Positions 12,227 to 26,450 of a DNA stretch of 64,000 nucleotides are shown piece by piece. Position 1 is the first letter of the stretch, and every line of letters starts with the position of its first letter. The position numbers and the translations under genes were made by a program. This DNA comes from Karalla daura. Its lineage: Eukaryota > Chordata > Actinopteri > Chaetodontiformes > Leiognathidae. Location: positions 13,672,767 through 13,736,766 of the forward strand of contig CM055199.1 of the NCBI GenBank assembly GCA_029224185.1, read 5' to 3'. The notes under the pieces are model-generated. The model was not told the DNA's origin. It saw only the letters and a list, made by a program, of their open reading frames with translations, and ran no database searches.

Positions 12227-14539
12227 CCTAGAGGTTGTCTGTTCCACTCAGTGACCTGTCTAGTTTAGAGAAGATGAACCGCAGTTGAACCAAAGTGGAA
12301 TGAGGCATGGCATCATCTTTATTTAATGGGAAAAAAATAAAGTTTGCAACTTTAGATAAGTTGAAAAAAATGTACAGTATTTCAACTTTTCAACTCGCTA
12401 TATCACATTGTAGATGAAAGATTGTGGATTTCAAAATGAGGCAACAAAAAAAAGATTATTTGTTTCTATGGTATATTTTATTCACACTTCTTTGACTGGA
12501 GGATGAGTTAGAAGAACTATCATTTTAATTATGACCCCTAGGTAATTTAAAAGCATAATCCATAAAGCTATAACAAAGTACTACTGGACTGGATTCCTCC
12601 TCAGTTGCATAATTTAGCGACTGAGAAGAAAGAGACACTGACTGTGTAATGTTTTCTTGTATAGATGAATAGATTTGAAAATGGAGGTATTACAAAAGCA
12701 CAAATTATCCTTTAATAAATAGATGAAAATCTTTACTTTGGATGCTTTGGATGTTTAATTCTCACAGCATCTAAACTTTTTACAGTCTTTGTTACATTAT
12801 GATCCTGATATAAAATCTAGAAATCACACAATAAAACCTAACAATGTCTCATCATGAATAACTAATAACTAATAATTATATATCACCGGAATCGTCATCT
12901 GGTTAGCTTTGGTCTTAACCTCATTTTCCTAACATGCGTGTTTATGTATGTGTAATGTGTTTTCCCAACTGTAACACAACTGAATTATGGAGCACATGTT
13001 GTTTTTCCAGCGGATATATGACCTCCATTATGTCTGTCCTCACTATGGAAAACTCTGGATTGATTCCAGCCATGGCGGCTTCAGGTTCAGTGGGACCTGC
13101 CATCATAGCTGGGCTTCATCTGCACTGCAGAGTGGAAAAACGTGATCCTCCCTCACTGACCACTGTCAGACCAGGTTATTACTTCATAACTTGTGCTCCT
13201 CTCGCAGCAGCTCTGCTACAGTCAGCACTGATCGATCGTAACAGTGATTAAACAGGGTTTTTATTGCTCTGACTGCATATGCACCAGTTAACAAGTCTAA
13301 TATTGAGTCAAGTCAAGTTGTTTTAAAGCTGAGGAAGAAATGACACGTTTGTGTTTGTATAAATCATGATGAGGAATCTATATCCATGGCTCTGGAAGTG
13401 GAGCTGCAAAACTGCTTATTGCACCCTGTTAACCACACACAGACACACACACACACACACACAGACACACACACACACCAAATTTTAGGCCTCATAGCAC
13501 ATACTCATTACAATCCCTCTCCAGCTGAGGCAGTTGAGTCATTTCTGGGCTTTGTGACTCTCCAAGATTATGCTATGTTTACAATTTTACAGCAGCTCTA
13601 TTTCCAGTGATTATGGAAGGAGAAACATTCTGACACATCATTAGACCCAAAGTAAGTGTAACATTTTTTGATGGTGCTATATAAAAGGTCAACGCTTTCA
13701 AGACAATTACAAGTCATCTTGGGCGGGATACAGATGTTTGTGCCAAATTCATTAGAAATCCAATCCAATAATCCAATAATGTGGCTGAAATTTCATTCAA
13801 ATTTCACAAACTACAACCTGGTGGTGTGGATCTCACACAGTTATTAGAATCCATCCTCTGGAAAAAATGCATTTTTCTACAAAACTTTGAGAGAATCCAT
13901 TCAAAATATGGTAAAATATTTTAGTGTGGAGCCAAATCTGAGGAGTTACCACTGAAGTTACAGCACTGCGCCTTTAGCATAAGCTAAAGCTAACACGACC
14001 ACTGACACATCCACACACACACACACATTCCAGGAAACAAAAATTGTGGTTAATATAAATGAAGATGTTTTTACTGAAAATAAGTTCATTTTCTCCCTAC
14101 AAATCCAGTGATGGTTTTGGACAAGATGTATTTTGAGCTGTCCCCAAAATTTGGTGTTCCCCTCCAGCCAATTCATAACAATAACAATGCATTCACTCCC
14201 AGAACTACACACAGGCATCCATCACCGCGAGACCTGCAGAGCACCCGAAATCCTCCAAAGACTTTGTCAGAAAAAAAAAACACATTTCCATACAGGTTTC
14301 CTATCTTCACAATGTGCTGTCATACAATCCTAGGGTGAGATACATGGGTAGGTCATTTCCATACTTGCAGAAAGGCCTGAAAGTATCAGTGGGACTAATT
14401 AGTGCAGAATGGCAAAAAAAAACACATTTTCAAACCACCTATTATGTGGATCCATACACGGCAAGAAGCACATTTTCGCATTTCCAGACTTGCCCTGAGC
14501 TGCACAACCCAAAACATTTCCATTGCAGCGATAAAAGGT
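12224..14539. other. Intergenic DNA with one short CA repeat
   Basis: Apart from the CA tract at 13434-13479 I recognise nothing. Short frames are uninformative. Confidence 0.35.
13434..13479. repeat. (AC)n microsatellite, interrupted
   Basis: CA units broken twice by CAGA. Confidence 0.95.
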
Positions 14540-15010
14540 TTGGAGCATGAATTAACAAGAGTCTCATTAGCAACCTTCAAATCCCACACACATTGTCATG
14601 TACAATTACATAATTAGCCATTCAAGTGGCTGTTTATTTACAGGCAGATGATTGACGTGAGAACGTTTCATGTTATTATTCCTCCACCGACGGTTTATAC
14701 TGTCTCACACTCTGATATCTTAATACAAAGAGCGGTGCTTTCCATTGCTCTGAGGCCCATAATGTCAAATTAAAATTCTTACTTCTCCAGGATGATTATG
14801 AACTTCATTTCTGCAATGGCGCCTGTCCAAAACAGAAGCTGGGCTTTCTTTTATGAGGCGGTCGAGAACATTTATAGGTCAAGTTGGATGGTATCTGATG
14901 TGAGACACGAGCACAGCCTTTTATCATTGTGGAGAAGCTGGCCTTTCTGTCAACCTCTGTCTCGGTCCGCAGCCGCCTGTATTCCCCAGATTAGCCTGGG
15001 CAGCTTGCTC
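14540..15010. promoter_or_regulatory. Candidate conserved non-coding element cluster
   Basis: Repeat-free sequence with ATGAATTAACA, ACATAATTAGCC, TGATTGACG and AATTAAAATT words followed by a mixed-composition stretch to about 15010. It lacks coding potential and resembles developmental enhancers in texture. Inference only. Confidence 0.25.
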
Positions 15011-17172
15011 ATTTTCTGACCCAAGAAACTCGCCAGCAGAGAGGAACTGAGCCGCGGCGGTGGCAGAATGCACAGACTGGAGAGAGGAGGAGAAGAAATG
15101 TGAATAGGACAGACAGAGAGCAAAAAGACTGTCTGAGATAGTCTGAGGCACGGGAGAGAGAGGGTCAGAGTGACCACTGAGTGACAGACACAGCTTTGTG
15201 TCCTTTCCTCGGCAGCCTTCTCACTGGGACATCTCTAATGAAATCTGCCATATGAAAGCACGGAGGTGGACATTTTAAAGTTTGTCCACTCACTTGTGAC
15301 ACTATTGGTGGAATACAGATAGAGACTTTAAATGACAAAGCTAATATTATTGCAGACTAACATCACCAGGGTATGGAAGCCAAGAGACCGCATATTTTTT
15401 GCCATTATCTTGCAGTAATGAATTATTATTTTGTTACCTCAGGGTGACTTATGATGACGCATTCATTCATTTCATTATCTCAATATAATAAAAAACTTTT
15501 GTTCCTTTGTGTGCTGCCTCAGTCCATCATTCTGAGTTCAGCCTTCAGGTGCTGCTGTCTGGTCCCAGTGTATCCTGGCGCTGGTGAAATGGCAGATCAT
15601 TGAACAAATTAATGAATAAATGAATCAAAACTTCATTTATTAAAACACTTTTCACGTACATTCATAGATGCGGACACGGAGCTACATAGAAACTGTTTGA
15701 TGAAAGAAACTGTGAAGGAGTCATGGGGAAGTTCAAGGAGTATCTATTACCGATCAACGCATCAGGATGTGCTTTAGTCAAGGTTTAACACTGGCACAAA
15801 TTGTCTGTTAGAGATTGCGTTGGGATTAGCACTTGTCACTGGAGGAGAAGTTGATCCCGGATGATAATGAAATAAACGAATGCACTATCACAAGAAAACA
15901 TACTTTGTTATCTTGTAATAATACAAGACAAAGATTTGTTTCAATGAATAAAATAAAATGTGCAATGGCGATTTTACCTTTCATTTTGGTTTCCCTCCTG
16001 CTTCTCATCTATCATTTTGTAATTCTCTTCCAACTGGCTACAGGAAGAAAAAGAAAAGCTTGCTCGGTCTGTCATATGTGTTTTGTTATTCTGACCAAAA
16101 ATTACAAAACTGAGAATAAAAAGTGAATAGAAAGGAGATATCAAAGCCAGAGGTTTGACATCCTAACTGCCATGTGAAATTGACACTACCACGATGCTTC
16201 TGCCCTGAACTTTGTCACGTTTCGCTCTGTTGCAGTGACGCATGAGGATGAGGAGTAATTACGACGTCTTACACACCACAGCGCACAGAGTGACGATGTA
16301 AATTGGTAGACTTTCTTGACCGACGGCAGGTTTCATGAGCTGCCCCACGGATATTTCTGCTGCAGGGAAAACATCGATAGTTAGATGAGGGCGTCTGTCC
16401 ATTCATGGACGACAAGATTTCATCAGTAAACCTGCAACAGAACAACAATGCAGAGGAATTAAACACTGAGCTGTCTGTGCGCTGTCAATCAATCAATTGC
16501 AGGAATGCTTATCTAAGCAAACAAAAGCTTTTCTTTTGAAGAATTGATATCACATATTATACATTTTCCATCCTCTCTTTTTCTCTCTTGCTTTCTCCCA
16601 CTTGAATCTTTCTTATAATGTACTGCCATACGCGGGTGCTACAGGAGATCTCAGTCCACATTCTCTCTCTCTTGTGCTGGATAAGCAATGGTAAAGAAAT
16701 GAAAAGAAAAGAAAAGAAAAGAAAGGAAGGAAATGTCTGACCCACACAGAGAAAGGATCCAGTAATGTTGTTGACAAGACCCCCATGGTGTCAGAGATGT
16801 CTGCAGACTTCCTCTTTATCAGAGATCCATTCTCACCTCACAGCAGGAGAAACAATTGTTCTACTGTAGCTGTGCTCCCTTCTAGCAGTCAAAGGTGGTC
16901 AGATGCCGAAAATTGCAGGTACTGCATGATGCAGTTTACTTGGAGCAGGGAGTTCAGCTTGACCCTGGGACATGCTGCACGGCTCGGCACAGTTACTTGG
17001 GGCCTGTCAGAGGGATTTACGTTATGTTTGAGATCAGGTTCGTGGGGGGAAGGTGCTGGTCTGTCTTTGTGTGAATGTGTGGGTGTACACTCGATGTATG
17101 TTCCTATCATATCCAGATTCAGATATTCTTAGACTAACATGGCAGAAATTATTCTCAAATACCAACAATTTG
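15011..17172. other. Intergenic DNA, nothing recognised
   Basis: A short AAAAG repeat lies at about 16698-16726. No gene or RNA seen. Confidence 0.35.
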
Positions 17173-17204
17173 GCTGGAGGCAAGATTATATTCTTGCCTC
17201 CAGC
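17173..17204. repeat. Perfect 13-bp inverted repeat (hairpin)
   Basis: Arms at 17173-17185 and 17192-17204 are perfect reverse complements (GCTGGAGGCAAGA and its partner) around a six-base TTATAT loop. The stem is too short for a microRNA precursor. Confidence 0.9.
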
Positions 17205-17296
17205 AAGAACATATTCTATTATATTTTACATATTTTATATTATTTTTCTTGGGTCAAACAACTCAGGCTTCACTTGTCCATCTAGGCTGGAAATCC

Positions 17297-17367
<71 letters not shown>

Positions 17368-17389
17368 TACACACACACACACACACACA
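17297..17389. repeat. Compound (CT)n(AT)n(AC)n microsatellite
   Basis: CT units to about 17314, AT units to about 17345, then AC units with one TAC interruption. Confidence 0.95.
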
Positions 17390-17542
17390 TCCAATCACTG
17401 CAATCACTGAATATGGTGGATTACAATAGTGTCCACTTCAATGCACAGTGCTACTTTAATAATCAATGGGTTTAGTTTCACATGCAGATTGGAATCTGGA
17501 TGATAACAGCTTGTCTGGCTCTTTGTTAAGGCAATTTGCTTA

Positions 17543-17815
<273 letters not shown>

Positions 17816-18419
17816 TACTCATACTATAATGAATCCATATTGGCTAGAAACCTTAAACTGAGTGAAGTTTTTCATGCCGCTTTTTCCCTTGTTTCTAGTC
17901 TTGCAGTTAGGGAGGCTTTACACTGACAGACAGATATGAGATTTCATATGAGCCTTCAGCCAGAAAACAAACAAGCCTAACCCTGTGAGGGTTTTTATTG
18001 GCACAAAGGAGACGGTGTTGACTCAAATATGTGCATATGTGTTTGTGCATGTTTATGTTTATGTATGCAGACAGGTGGGAAATATATGCATACAATGACA
18101 CTCAATTTGAGTGTTTTATAAGCACCTGACAGACAGCGGAGCTCATTCAGGCATTTCATCATTCCAGCAATTTTTGACATGCATTTCTCCAGCACCTAAA
18201 CATACAAAAAAGGCAGAACTATCTACAGAGAGCTCCCCATAACAAATCAATTCCAGCTAAGGGTTTGAAGGACAACCAGAAAATCCCAAGCACGAATCAA
18301 CAATGATAAAATATTAGTATGGGACAGATTCATGACTTTGAATTTTAACCAAAAAAATAAAAAAATCTGCCTCATTTCATAAACATAGGCCTACAGCTTC
18401 CAAACCATGTAATGCCAAC
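17816..18419. other. Intergenic DNA, nothing recognised
   Basis: No repeat family, gene or RNA recognised. Confidence 0.35.
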
Positions 18420-19080
18420 TTCATGCAGTGCAAGCGTTTAATGTGCTGGCTGTGTTCAGATTTGTATGCGTGCCTGTGCTTTCTGAGAAACAGGCATAAA
18501 AAGCTACAGGCTTTCCTTGCGAGGCCCTCCTGACCTACCACAATCCAAAGACTTTTTGCGAGATGTTGTTTGTGCTCCAGGGGTGACGGGGGAGAATTCC
18601 AGATGAAAGCTGAAGAGCTGGGTGGCTTTCATACACAATCCTCCTCATGACCCAAATTTCTGCCTTATTGTCTACCTACAACCAGGCTTTCATGAAGCAT
18701 AACAAGCGGAATCAAGAAACCTTTGTAAAGGTAAGAAACCTTCTCTCCAGTGTTATAGACCTTTTTTGTAGCACAACCAAAACTTCAAAACAGATTCAAG
18801 ACCTAAAAAAATAAACAACTTTTTCTGGTACTGAAATAAATGAGGAGTTCAGATGCTGGCGCCTCGGGGAATACACACTCTGATTCTTAAAAAGCCTTTA
18901 ATTGCTGCAGCGAGACAGAGGTGAGCGTGGTACTTGGAGTCGACTGGAACACAGTAACAAGTCAGTCAATCAATAGCCATTATGTTTGTTTCAGAGCTGA
19001 ACGCTTTGAGTAATTGTTTTTAATGAAGTTCTGGATTAGAAGTGACTTGCCTGGCATCAACTACAATGGCACGTAATGTG
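18420..19080. promoter_or_regulatory. Candidate conserved non-coding region
   Basis: Two repeat-free blocks (about 18420-18720 and 18860-19080) of balanced composition with no coding potential, including CTTTAATTGCTG and GAGTAATTG homeodomain-like words. Weak, texture-based call. Confidence 0.2.
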
Positions 19081-19190
19081 TGAAACACCAACTTTCTCTC
19101 TGGGCTCTTTACCCTCATGTTCTCTCTGCTGGATGCTTGTCCCATACAAGGACCGAATGGCTGGATAAAACGGTAAGAGGCAACTGTTGC

Positions 19191-19300
19191 GAGCCACCCA
19201 GTGGATGAGTGGTTAGTGCTGTCACTTCACAACAAAAAGGTACCCGGATGAATCCCTGTTGAGCCAAGGGCCTCTCTGGAGACAGGGTCAGCATACAGTA
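19191..19300 (+). mobile_element. Fragment of a dispersed SINE-like fish repeat, copy 1
   Basis: Begins with a GTGGTTAGTGCTGTCACTTC head followed by a degenerate AAGGTACCCGGATGAATCC, matching the head of the other copies in this window (notably 59545-59755). Only the head is preserved. Confidence 0.6.
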
Positions 19301-20402
19301 TGATCATAATACCGATAAGGTACGTTGCGGGTAAGATGGTGGACTGACATTAATTCTTTATTTGTTTTTTGTGTATTAGGCAATTTTGAATTCTATTTTG
19401 AGGTTATGTCTACTTTCAAATTCCCGGGAAAAAAAACTATTTTATAAACTTATTATAACAATTATAATGATTATTTATTGCTAAAAACAAAGTGAAAACA
19501 GATTATGGATGGTATTTTCTAAAATATGAAGTGATTTCAGACAATGCATTTGAAAATTTACAATGATAACTGCTGTTTTCATAAAAACATACTTGAATAT
19601 TTTAAAATATACCTCCATTGACTCCAGTGTCTCCTGTGTTGTCTCAATCAGCCATTTTTGACCCAACATACGTGTATAATATCATAATACATCAAGATAT
19701 ATTTGTATTGGTTTTAGTTATAAAAAATTCAAAATATTGTCCTCTTCCAGTAATACCAGTATTACCTAAGGCATTAGCCTCAACTGTAAGTCTAATTAAC
19801 GCATTTCACCTTTCATCAAAATGAGCATCAGCGTTTCAAGATTGAGCATTTGAGTCTAAATGCTGAGAGCTAAATGTGCTGGGATGCGTAATCAAACTAA
19901 AACCTTTTCATGTGGAATGATAAAAGGTGTGTGAAAGCACAAAGGCAGAAATCGAGCCGCAGTGCAGATACAAAGGGTCGAGCCGTAGGAGGAGCTGTCT
20001 GGGGAGCTCTCCAACACTCCAGGGAAAGGGAAAAGAGGTTGGAGCTGGTGCGGCACGAGATGTGGGCTGCAGAGCATGAGACTTGGCATGAAGCAGCAAG
20101 GTGACTGTGGAAAGTAGCTACAGGCGAAAAGGCCACGAGGTCACCTCGAAGAAGCTGGAAAGTCGAATCCCGGAGGAGGATGCTCCTGGAGCATGATGTT
20201 CTTCCGAGCCCATCAAACAAGCCATCTGCAGGGGCAAGGTGAGGTCACCAGGATGCCGTCTCTGTGCACAGAGCTGCAGCGCTCCATCCTGCAATACGTA
20301 ATGCTTGTCAACATCCATTTACCTCCAATGGCCCGTGTGATGCCCCCAATTTTGAGTTTTGTAGACATTTAGGGCAACAGGTTAAGTTAATGTGTGTATA
20401 GT
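19301..20402. other. Intergenic DNA, nothing recognised
   Basis: Overlapping short frames on both strands at 19890-20320 have no recognisable similarity. Confidence 0.35.
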
Positions 20403-20564
<162 letters not shown>

Positions 20565-21913
20565 TCTAATGATGATGATTGATGAATAAGAAAAAGAAAA
20601 GGAGTAGAAAAATATCTTGAGATATTCAAAAACTGCATAAATACAACAGAATAAAATGAATATGATAATAAAGACGGTGGATGTTTGCTCAGATGGTGGC
20701 CACAGGCAGGAGTGATTTCCTGTGAGCAGCCTGCCAGTCATGGACTCATTGCTAAAGATGTTTCTCAACCTTGGCAGCATCTTTCTCTCAGACCCCACCA
20801 TCAGGGAGTCAAACTTCAGCCCTTGTGACATCACCAGCCTTTGGGATCAGTTTGTTGAGTCTGCCACCCTTAAAACAGCTTGAGCCAGCATTCAGCGGCA
20901 CAGAGTCATAAAACATCCTGAGCACAATACACCCTAATGTGTATTGATTTTTAATTTGTTCACTTATCTGCCCCCCGATTTAAATACAAGGGCTTCCTCC
21001 AAAATCCCCTGCTCACGTTATAGACTCAGCTCAGCCGCTGGACAAGTGTAAATTTCAACTTGTCAATACTGCTCAGCTCAATCAGAAGATCGACAAAGTT
21101 TCGCCATTTCGCCCTCTTGAGAAACCCTCGAAATCCCTGCACCCGGCAGCTCATATTTCATGAGGTGAGCAGGCAAACAGGCAGCCATGCGAGCGCGACC
21201 GTGACAGTCTGTGCCACAATCGAAGCACGTTTATGTGTTATCATTGGTGGGGATCGTGCACCTGCTCTGCAACGCAGAGATTACGGTCCACCGAGCCGTC
21301 TTTCCCCTACCACCCCCTTGGTTTTCCTTTTGTTCTCCCCGGCAATCTTCTTCCATCACAACAAGCTGTCCATTTCTGCCTCCCGTCAGCCCCGTCTCTT
21401 TCCCTCTCTCCTGGAAAAGTAAACAAGCTCTCGTTGAGCAGCCCCACTCATTAGTCCCGCCGGCTGGGCAGCCGCTCTCGTAACACAAGCTGCTGTTATG
21501 GCAACTCACACCTCACTGGGTGCGCCGCGCAGCACCGCTGTGAAATAGGTTCAACTATTGTAGCAAAGGTTAAAGAAACCCGGACAGGTAAATGCCCAGA
21601 GAGAGGCAGGTAAAACAGGGAGAGAGAGAGCCCATTTTGTGCAGGCTAGGGTCGACTAATGAGAGCAGGCTGCTGGACTGACTTATGTAGGAAAATATGA
21701 TTCTTTGATTTGCTGTGTGGCGTTGAAGGAGGCGGTGGAAACGCAGATCTTCTCCTTTGTATAACAGCAATCCTGCATTGCTGATATTCTTCATTATCCT
21801 GGCTGCCTGTGAAATACTGGCTCATTTATTGCATTTCTTTGTGGAGGAGAGGACATATTGTGCAGTTTCACGCACAGTCATCCATCCAGCCAACCGCGTG
21901 CTCACACACACAC

Positions 21914-21965
<52 letters not shown>

Positions 21966-24726
21966 ATGCACACGTGCCCCTGCCTGTGCTGCTGTTTCTT
22001 CGACAGGAAATGAAGGGGAGCCGTATCACCCAGTAATAACAGCATGTTGACGACAACGGGAATCTGAGCTTGGATTGAGGGAGAACAGGATTCTGTCACA
22101 CCCTGATCAATCCAACCCAGTGTGTCCTCTCCACAAACAGATTAGAGGACAGTCCTACAGTTTTGCAACCCTCACACTCATTTGTTGCTTTTGTTGAACT
22201 GTAGCTCTTTAATCGGAAATAAAGTGTGTGCATGTTTAAGTCTTTGGATTGGATGAGGTTTTATTAATCTTTCAACCTACAAGTAGGGGTGAAGACATTC
22301 GAGAGGAATAATCTCATTAAGTTTGGTTTTTATGCCTCTGAGCACTGAAATATGGTACGGGTGGTTGAAGCTTTCATCTGATTTCACTGAGAAGAAAATG
22401 CGATTTTGTCTTTGCTTTTATTGCATGCTAATCTCCTCTGGCATCATTTTCTGCAAACTCCCAGGGCTTCTCAGGGTGCAGAGGAGTAAACAGATGAATA
22501 AAGGACAAATAAAACCATATTCACTTACAGTCGGGTGAGAGATTATTGCGTGAATAGCAAGTGACAATAAAGAACAGGTCACACCCACTATATAAATTGG
22601 TCAAATGTTGTAAAAGCACTTAAAGTTTTCACGAAATATATCAAAAGTAGTAGGTAAATACTGGCAATTTACAGACTTACTCTAGGAAAGGAGCGGGAGT
22701 GCTAACATGTACATAACATTTAAAAGTCACAACATTGATGTATTCAAGTACCCAATACACTGTGACCTTGACCCATAGGTAAAAAAGTCATGTAAGATGC
22801 ACAGTCCTAAATGAATAAAATGCAGTGGTCCTCTCCTCTCACAATTGCTGAACTCAATATCTCAGAAGCTTTCTAGAGACAACCCCAGTTACGAACCTGA
22901 GGGCTCAATATCAGACTGCATGGAGAGGTTTCAGAGTGGAGGAGTGCAGGAGAAAACAGGATTACATCACCACAGTGGGTAAAAAGGTTTCACTTCATAT
23001 TTTCAGCATTTTCAAGGACAAAGAGGGCCGAAGTGGAAATAAGCTTTCCGGCTGAGTTGCATTTCATCTGTGATTTCACTGATGTGCGGTGTTATATATT
23101 CTTCTTTATCAAATGAATTTATTCATTCACTGAGTATCATCTAATGAGACAAACCATGACTCTCATTTCAAGGTAGAGATCCTTAATCCCTAAAGTAATA
23201 GAAGAAAATGCAGATAATTCCCTCCTCTTAAGAGATCAGTGTGCTTTTGACTTCTAACTTCTCATCTGGACTTTTAATATGGCACAAATTTGCCCTTTAA
23301 ATTCAACACAGCATTGTATTGTCCCCATAGATGATCTCATATAGTTTTTGGAAAACCACCAGACCATCTGCTAACTGCTGGACTGTACACAGAAGGATTT
23401 TTCCTTCCAAGCTATATAGACGAGATTAACATATTTTTGGTCATCATCTAGCACTTGCATACAGAACAGATTTCCCCTCCACGCAGGTGAAAACTTGAGG
23501 GGAGATATTTCACTTGTGTCCCAAACAAGTGTTAACACTCAAAAGTTCAAACAGGAAAAAAAACACTTTCTTGCAATTTTCTCTCATTCCTATCTCGCAC
23601 AAGGCGTCACAGGAAGCTTCTTTTAAGAGTTAAACTAAGACAAAAACAGTCGCATTTGTAATGAGCTAAACAATGGCGTATTCAACAGCTTCTCCTGTAC
23701 TTAAGGAGGAACAGCATAGCGCCACCACCTGTACAGAAAACAGTACAACAGAGAAGGGGAAACAGGATGGTGGGTTGCACAGGTGTATTTTTCTCTATTG
23801 ATGGATTTTTGATAAAAATATAGGAGCTCTAGATCAATCATCTGACTGCACAGTTCGATGCAACTTCAATTTGTATTTCAGTGATGATATAGCTAGCCAT
23901 ATCATGTTCATTGGCAGCTTTAGAGGTGCTGCCTGGTCAACTAGTATAACCTATTGTGCCACTGTTCACCACAGATTAGTGTCTCCTGGTGGGAAAACAA
24001 ACGGAACAGTTTCTTGAACTGTCAAACTACTTTCAGATTAGCATAGAAAAAAAAAACAAGTTGAATGAGCGTTAGGGGATAATCCATGCTCCCCTGCAAA
24101 GCAGTTTCCACATGGGAGGTATAGAGGATGGCAATTAACTTAGACTTAGACTCTCTTGAATGGCGCGTTATTTTACATCAGCTTGGTGATAGAATTACTG
24201 TGCAACAACAGAAGCCTGGCACAGCTCGAACCCAGTCAGGTTCATCAACAAGGTTGATGAGCAGGCTTGAGGCAAGAACAGGGCAAAATGAGAGGGAAAA
24301 AAAAACAAAAAAACATTTCCCTGTCAAGAGGAGGAGGAGATGCCTGGATAGAGGAGGAGGGTGAACCTTTGCGACAGATAAGGTCACTTAAAACAGCGTT
24401 GACACATCCCTCCAGTCAGATACTTACAAACCTGAAATTTCTTGACTGAAGTCTGGAGAGCTTTCATCTTTTTTATTTGATTTTATTTTATTTTTTCTAT
24501 CAAATCATTTTTTGTTCATTTTTTTATTGCATAAAACTGACATCTGCTAAAGAAAAACCCTGATGTGAAGATGTGAAACAGTTTTAGGGTATGTGAATTT
24601 CTGGCACCTAGACATTCATGCCTTTCAAGCATCTCCATCTTCTTTATGGATGGAAGGACGGGAGGAAAATAAAAAAAGGTCTTTAACCAGGAGAAAGGGG
24701 TCCTATGGAGCAATACGGTCCTTCTT
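20565..24726. other. Intergenic DNA with one CA microsatellite
   Basis: Besides the CA tract at 21903-21964 no gene, RNA or repeat family is recognised. Frames at 21060-21509 overlap on both strands and look like chance. Confidence 0.35.
21903..21964. repeat. (CA)n microsatellite
   Basis: About 30 CA units with a single CG interruption. Confidence 0.96.
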
Positions 24727-25130
24727 TTACAGCCCAGTCACGAGGTGTGGTATAGGGCATCCAGTAATTAAAGATGTGTGGCACGTCACCTGGTCTAGCT
24801 GTTTGCTATCTTGTCTTCTGCTGTCTTCTGCTGATGTGTTGCTACACCACATGGTTCCTGTGTGGGAGAACACACTCTCCACCACTGCTCTATAAAACTG
24901 CACCGCACCATCCCGGGTCAACCCAGCAAAAAGCCTCTCGTGTGCCTGTTTCAAAATAGTGAGCGATGTTATCCAACATGTCATGGTGGAGATCTAACTG
25001 AGGCATTTGAAGCTGTCCACTTGTTGGATTTTTACTGCTGTTGACGACCAGGGGAAGGTGGTATACTCATCAGAGCTGTGTGGAGTCAGACAGGTGTATA
25101 CCAGTCCAGTTAAGATCTTTCCATGTATAT
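24727..25130 (-). mobile_element. Decayed LINE reverse transcriptase C-terminal fragment
   Basis: Read on the minus strand, the segment gives a VDSFKCLS block, then CWITSLTILKQAHERLFAG, QFYRAVVESVFSHTGTMW and ITGCPIPHL. These are in the order expected for the end of a fish LINE ORF2 (sheet motif, KKAQQRLF-like block, FYRSVVES block, ITG-LPS block). Stop codons and frameshifts show it is dead. Confidence 0.7.
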
Positions 25131-25610
25131 GTACAAACATAGGGAAATGAGCACAGACCAACAGATATGAGTCTTTTTTTAAATCATTTTATAGATAGGT
25201 GGTAAGATGGAAATCACTTTGAATAAATGTTCTAACAAATACAATACTGCCACCGTGTGAACTGATGGGTACACTACAACATTACAATGAGATTCAAGGG
25301 TAAGGTTCAACCAAAGATCTCTCATTGTTGTGTTTTACTCCCCTAAAAAAACCCCAAAATAATAACAAATCAACCAAGAAAGTCAAATTCACATACATGA
25401 ATAGACCCTTATATGTAGGTTTTGTATATTAAGTTTTCCTTTTCCATGTTCAGGAAACTCTTCTAAGAGCATCTCTCCCAACTCTAACCAACCTAACACT
25501 AGCCCTATTTTTCTGTATCAACCTTCTTCTACTGACCTGGAATAAAGTAAGCCTTTATTCATTTATGTGTCAGGAGCCATGCAAATCTTCTCTGTATTGT
25601 TGAAATTTCA

Positions 25611-25667
<57 letters not shown>

Positions 25668-26029
25668 AACGCAGTTACGCAATATAACTACAGGTAATAT
25701 TTCCTATTAACAAGTGCTTAAAAGTACAATGGGAAAGAGCTACTTGAGTCACGAGAGGTATGCTGTAAAACATTATTGCTGCTATTGATATCCAACTTGG
25801 AATGTCCAGGGAAGGGATAATATAGGACAGCATTTCCTCTGGGAACACTGTCCTGCATGTTTTGGATGTTTCCTGCTCCGACACTGTTCTAGAATTAGTT
25901 AAGCAAGTTTCAGTGAAATGCAGATTGGGATGTCTGTGATGGTGAAGAGAGAGATGAGCTACAGGGTGAAAATCTCATTTTACTGGTCTGTTCCAACCAT
26001 CACCTACAGTCATGAGAATTAAGGGTAAT
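25131..26029. other. Intergenic DNA with an AT microsatellite
   Basis: Holds the (AT)n tract at 25612-25665; otherwise nothing recognised. Confidence 0.35.
25612..25665. repeat. (AT)n microsatellite
   Basis: An uninterrupted TA tract of about 26 units. Confidence 0.97.
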
Positions 26030-26280
26030 GATCTTTTGCAGCTGAAGTTAATGACTGGGCTCATCCTTTCGAGATAAGGTTAGCAGGATCCAGGAGGGTC
26101 ACTGCTCCGCCACACTGAGAATAGCCAGGTGAGGTGGTTCAGGCTTCTGGCCAAGATGCCTCCTGGATCCCTACCCGGAGAGGTGCTTGAGGCTAGTTCA
26201 TCTGGAAGGAGACCCTGAGGCAGAACGGGGACAGCTTATATCATGCTTCAGGAGCCTCCTCCCAGAGGAATTGGTCGAAC
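26030..26280 (+). mobile_element. Decayed 3' fragment of a fish retroelement ORF, copy 1
   Basis: A broken plus-strand frame reads RWFRLLAKMPPGSLPGEVLE, resembling the RWLGHLVRMPPGRLPGEVF-type tail common in fish retroelement ORFs. The same segment occurs at 33385-33770. It ends roughly 370 bases before the presumed first exon of ppp2r5c. Confidence 0.6.
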
Positions 26281-26450
26281 TTGAGCAGTGTGTGGACCTG
26301 CTGTGAAACTGCTAGGGTCACGGTCCAGCGTCCTTCGAGCCAAAGACACAGGTGTACCCCTCGCTTCCACTTCCGAGGCTTTACCTCCACCTTTACAGGT
26401 ACGACACTGACCTCTACTGGCCGTCACCAAATATTACAACCGGCAGAGGA

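Noticed and set aside
17173..17204. Hairpin as a microRNA precursor
   Set aside because: A 13-bp stem with a 6-base loop is too short, and no known microRNA seed was recognised.
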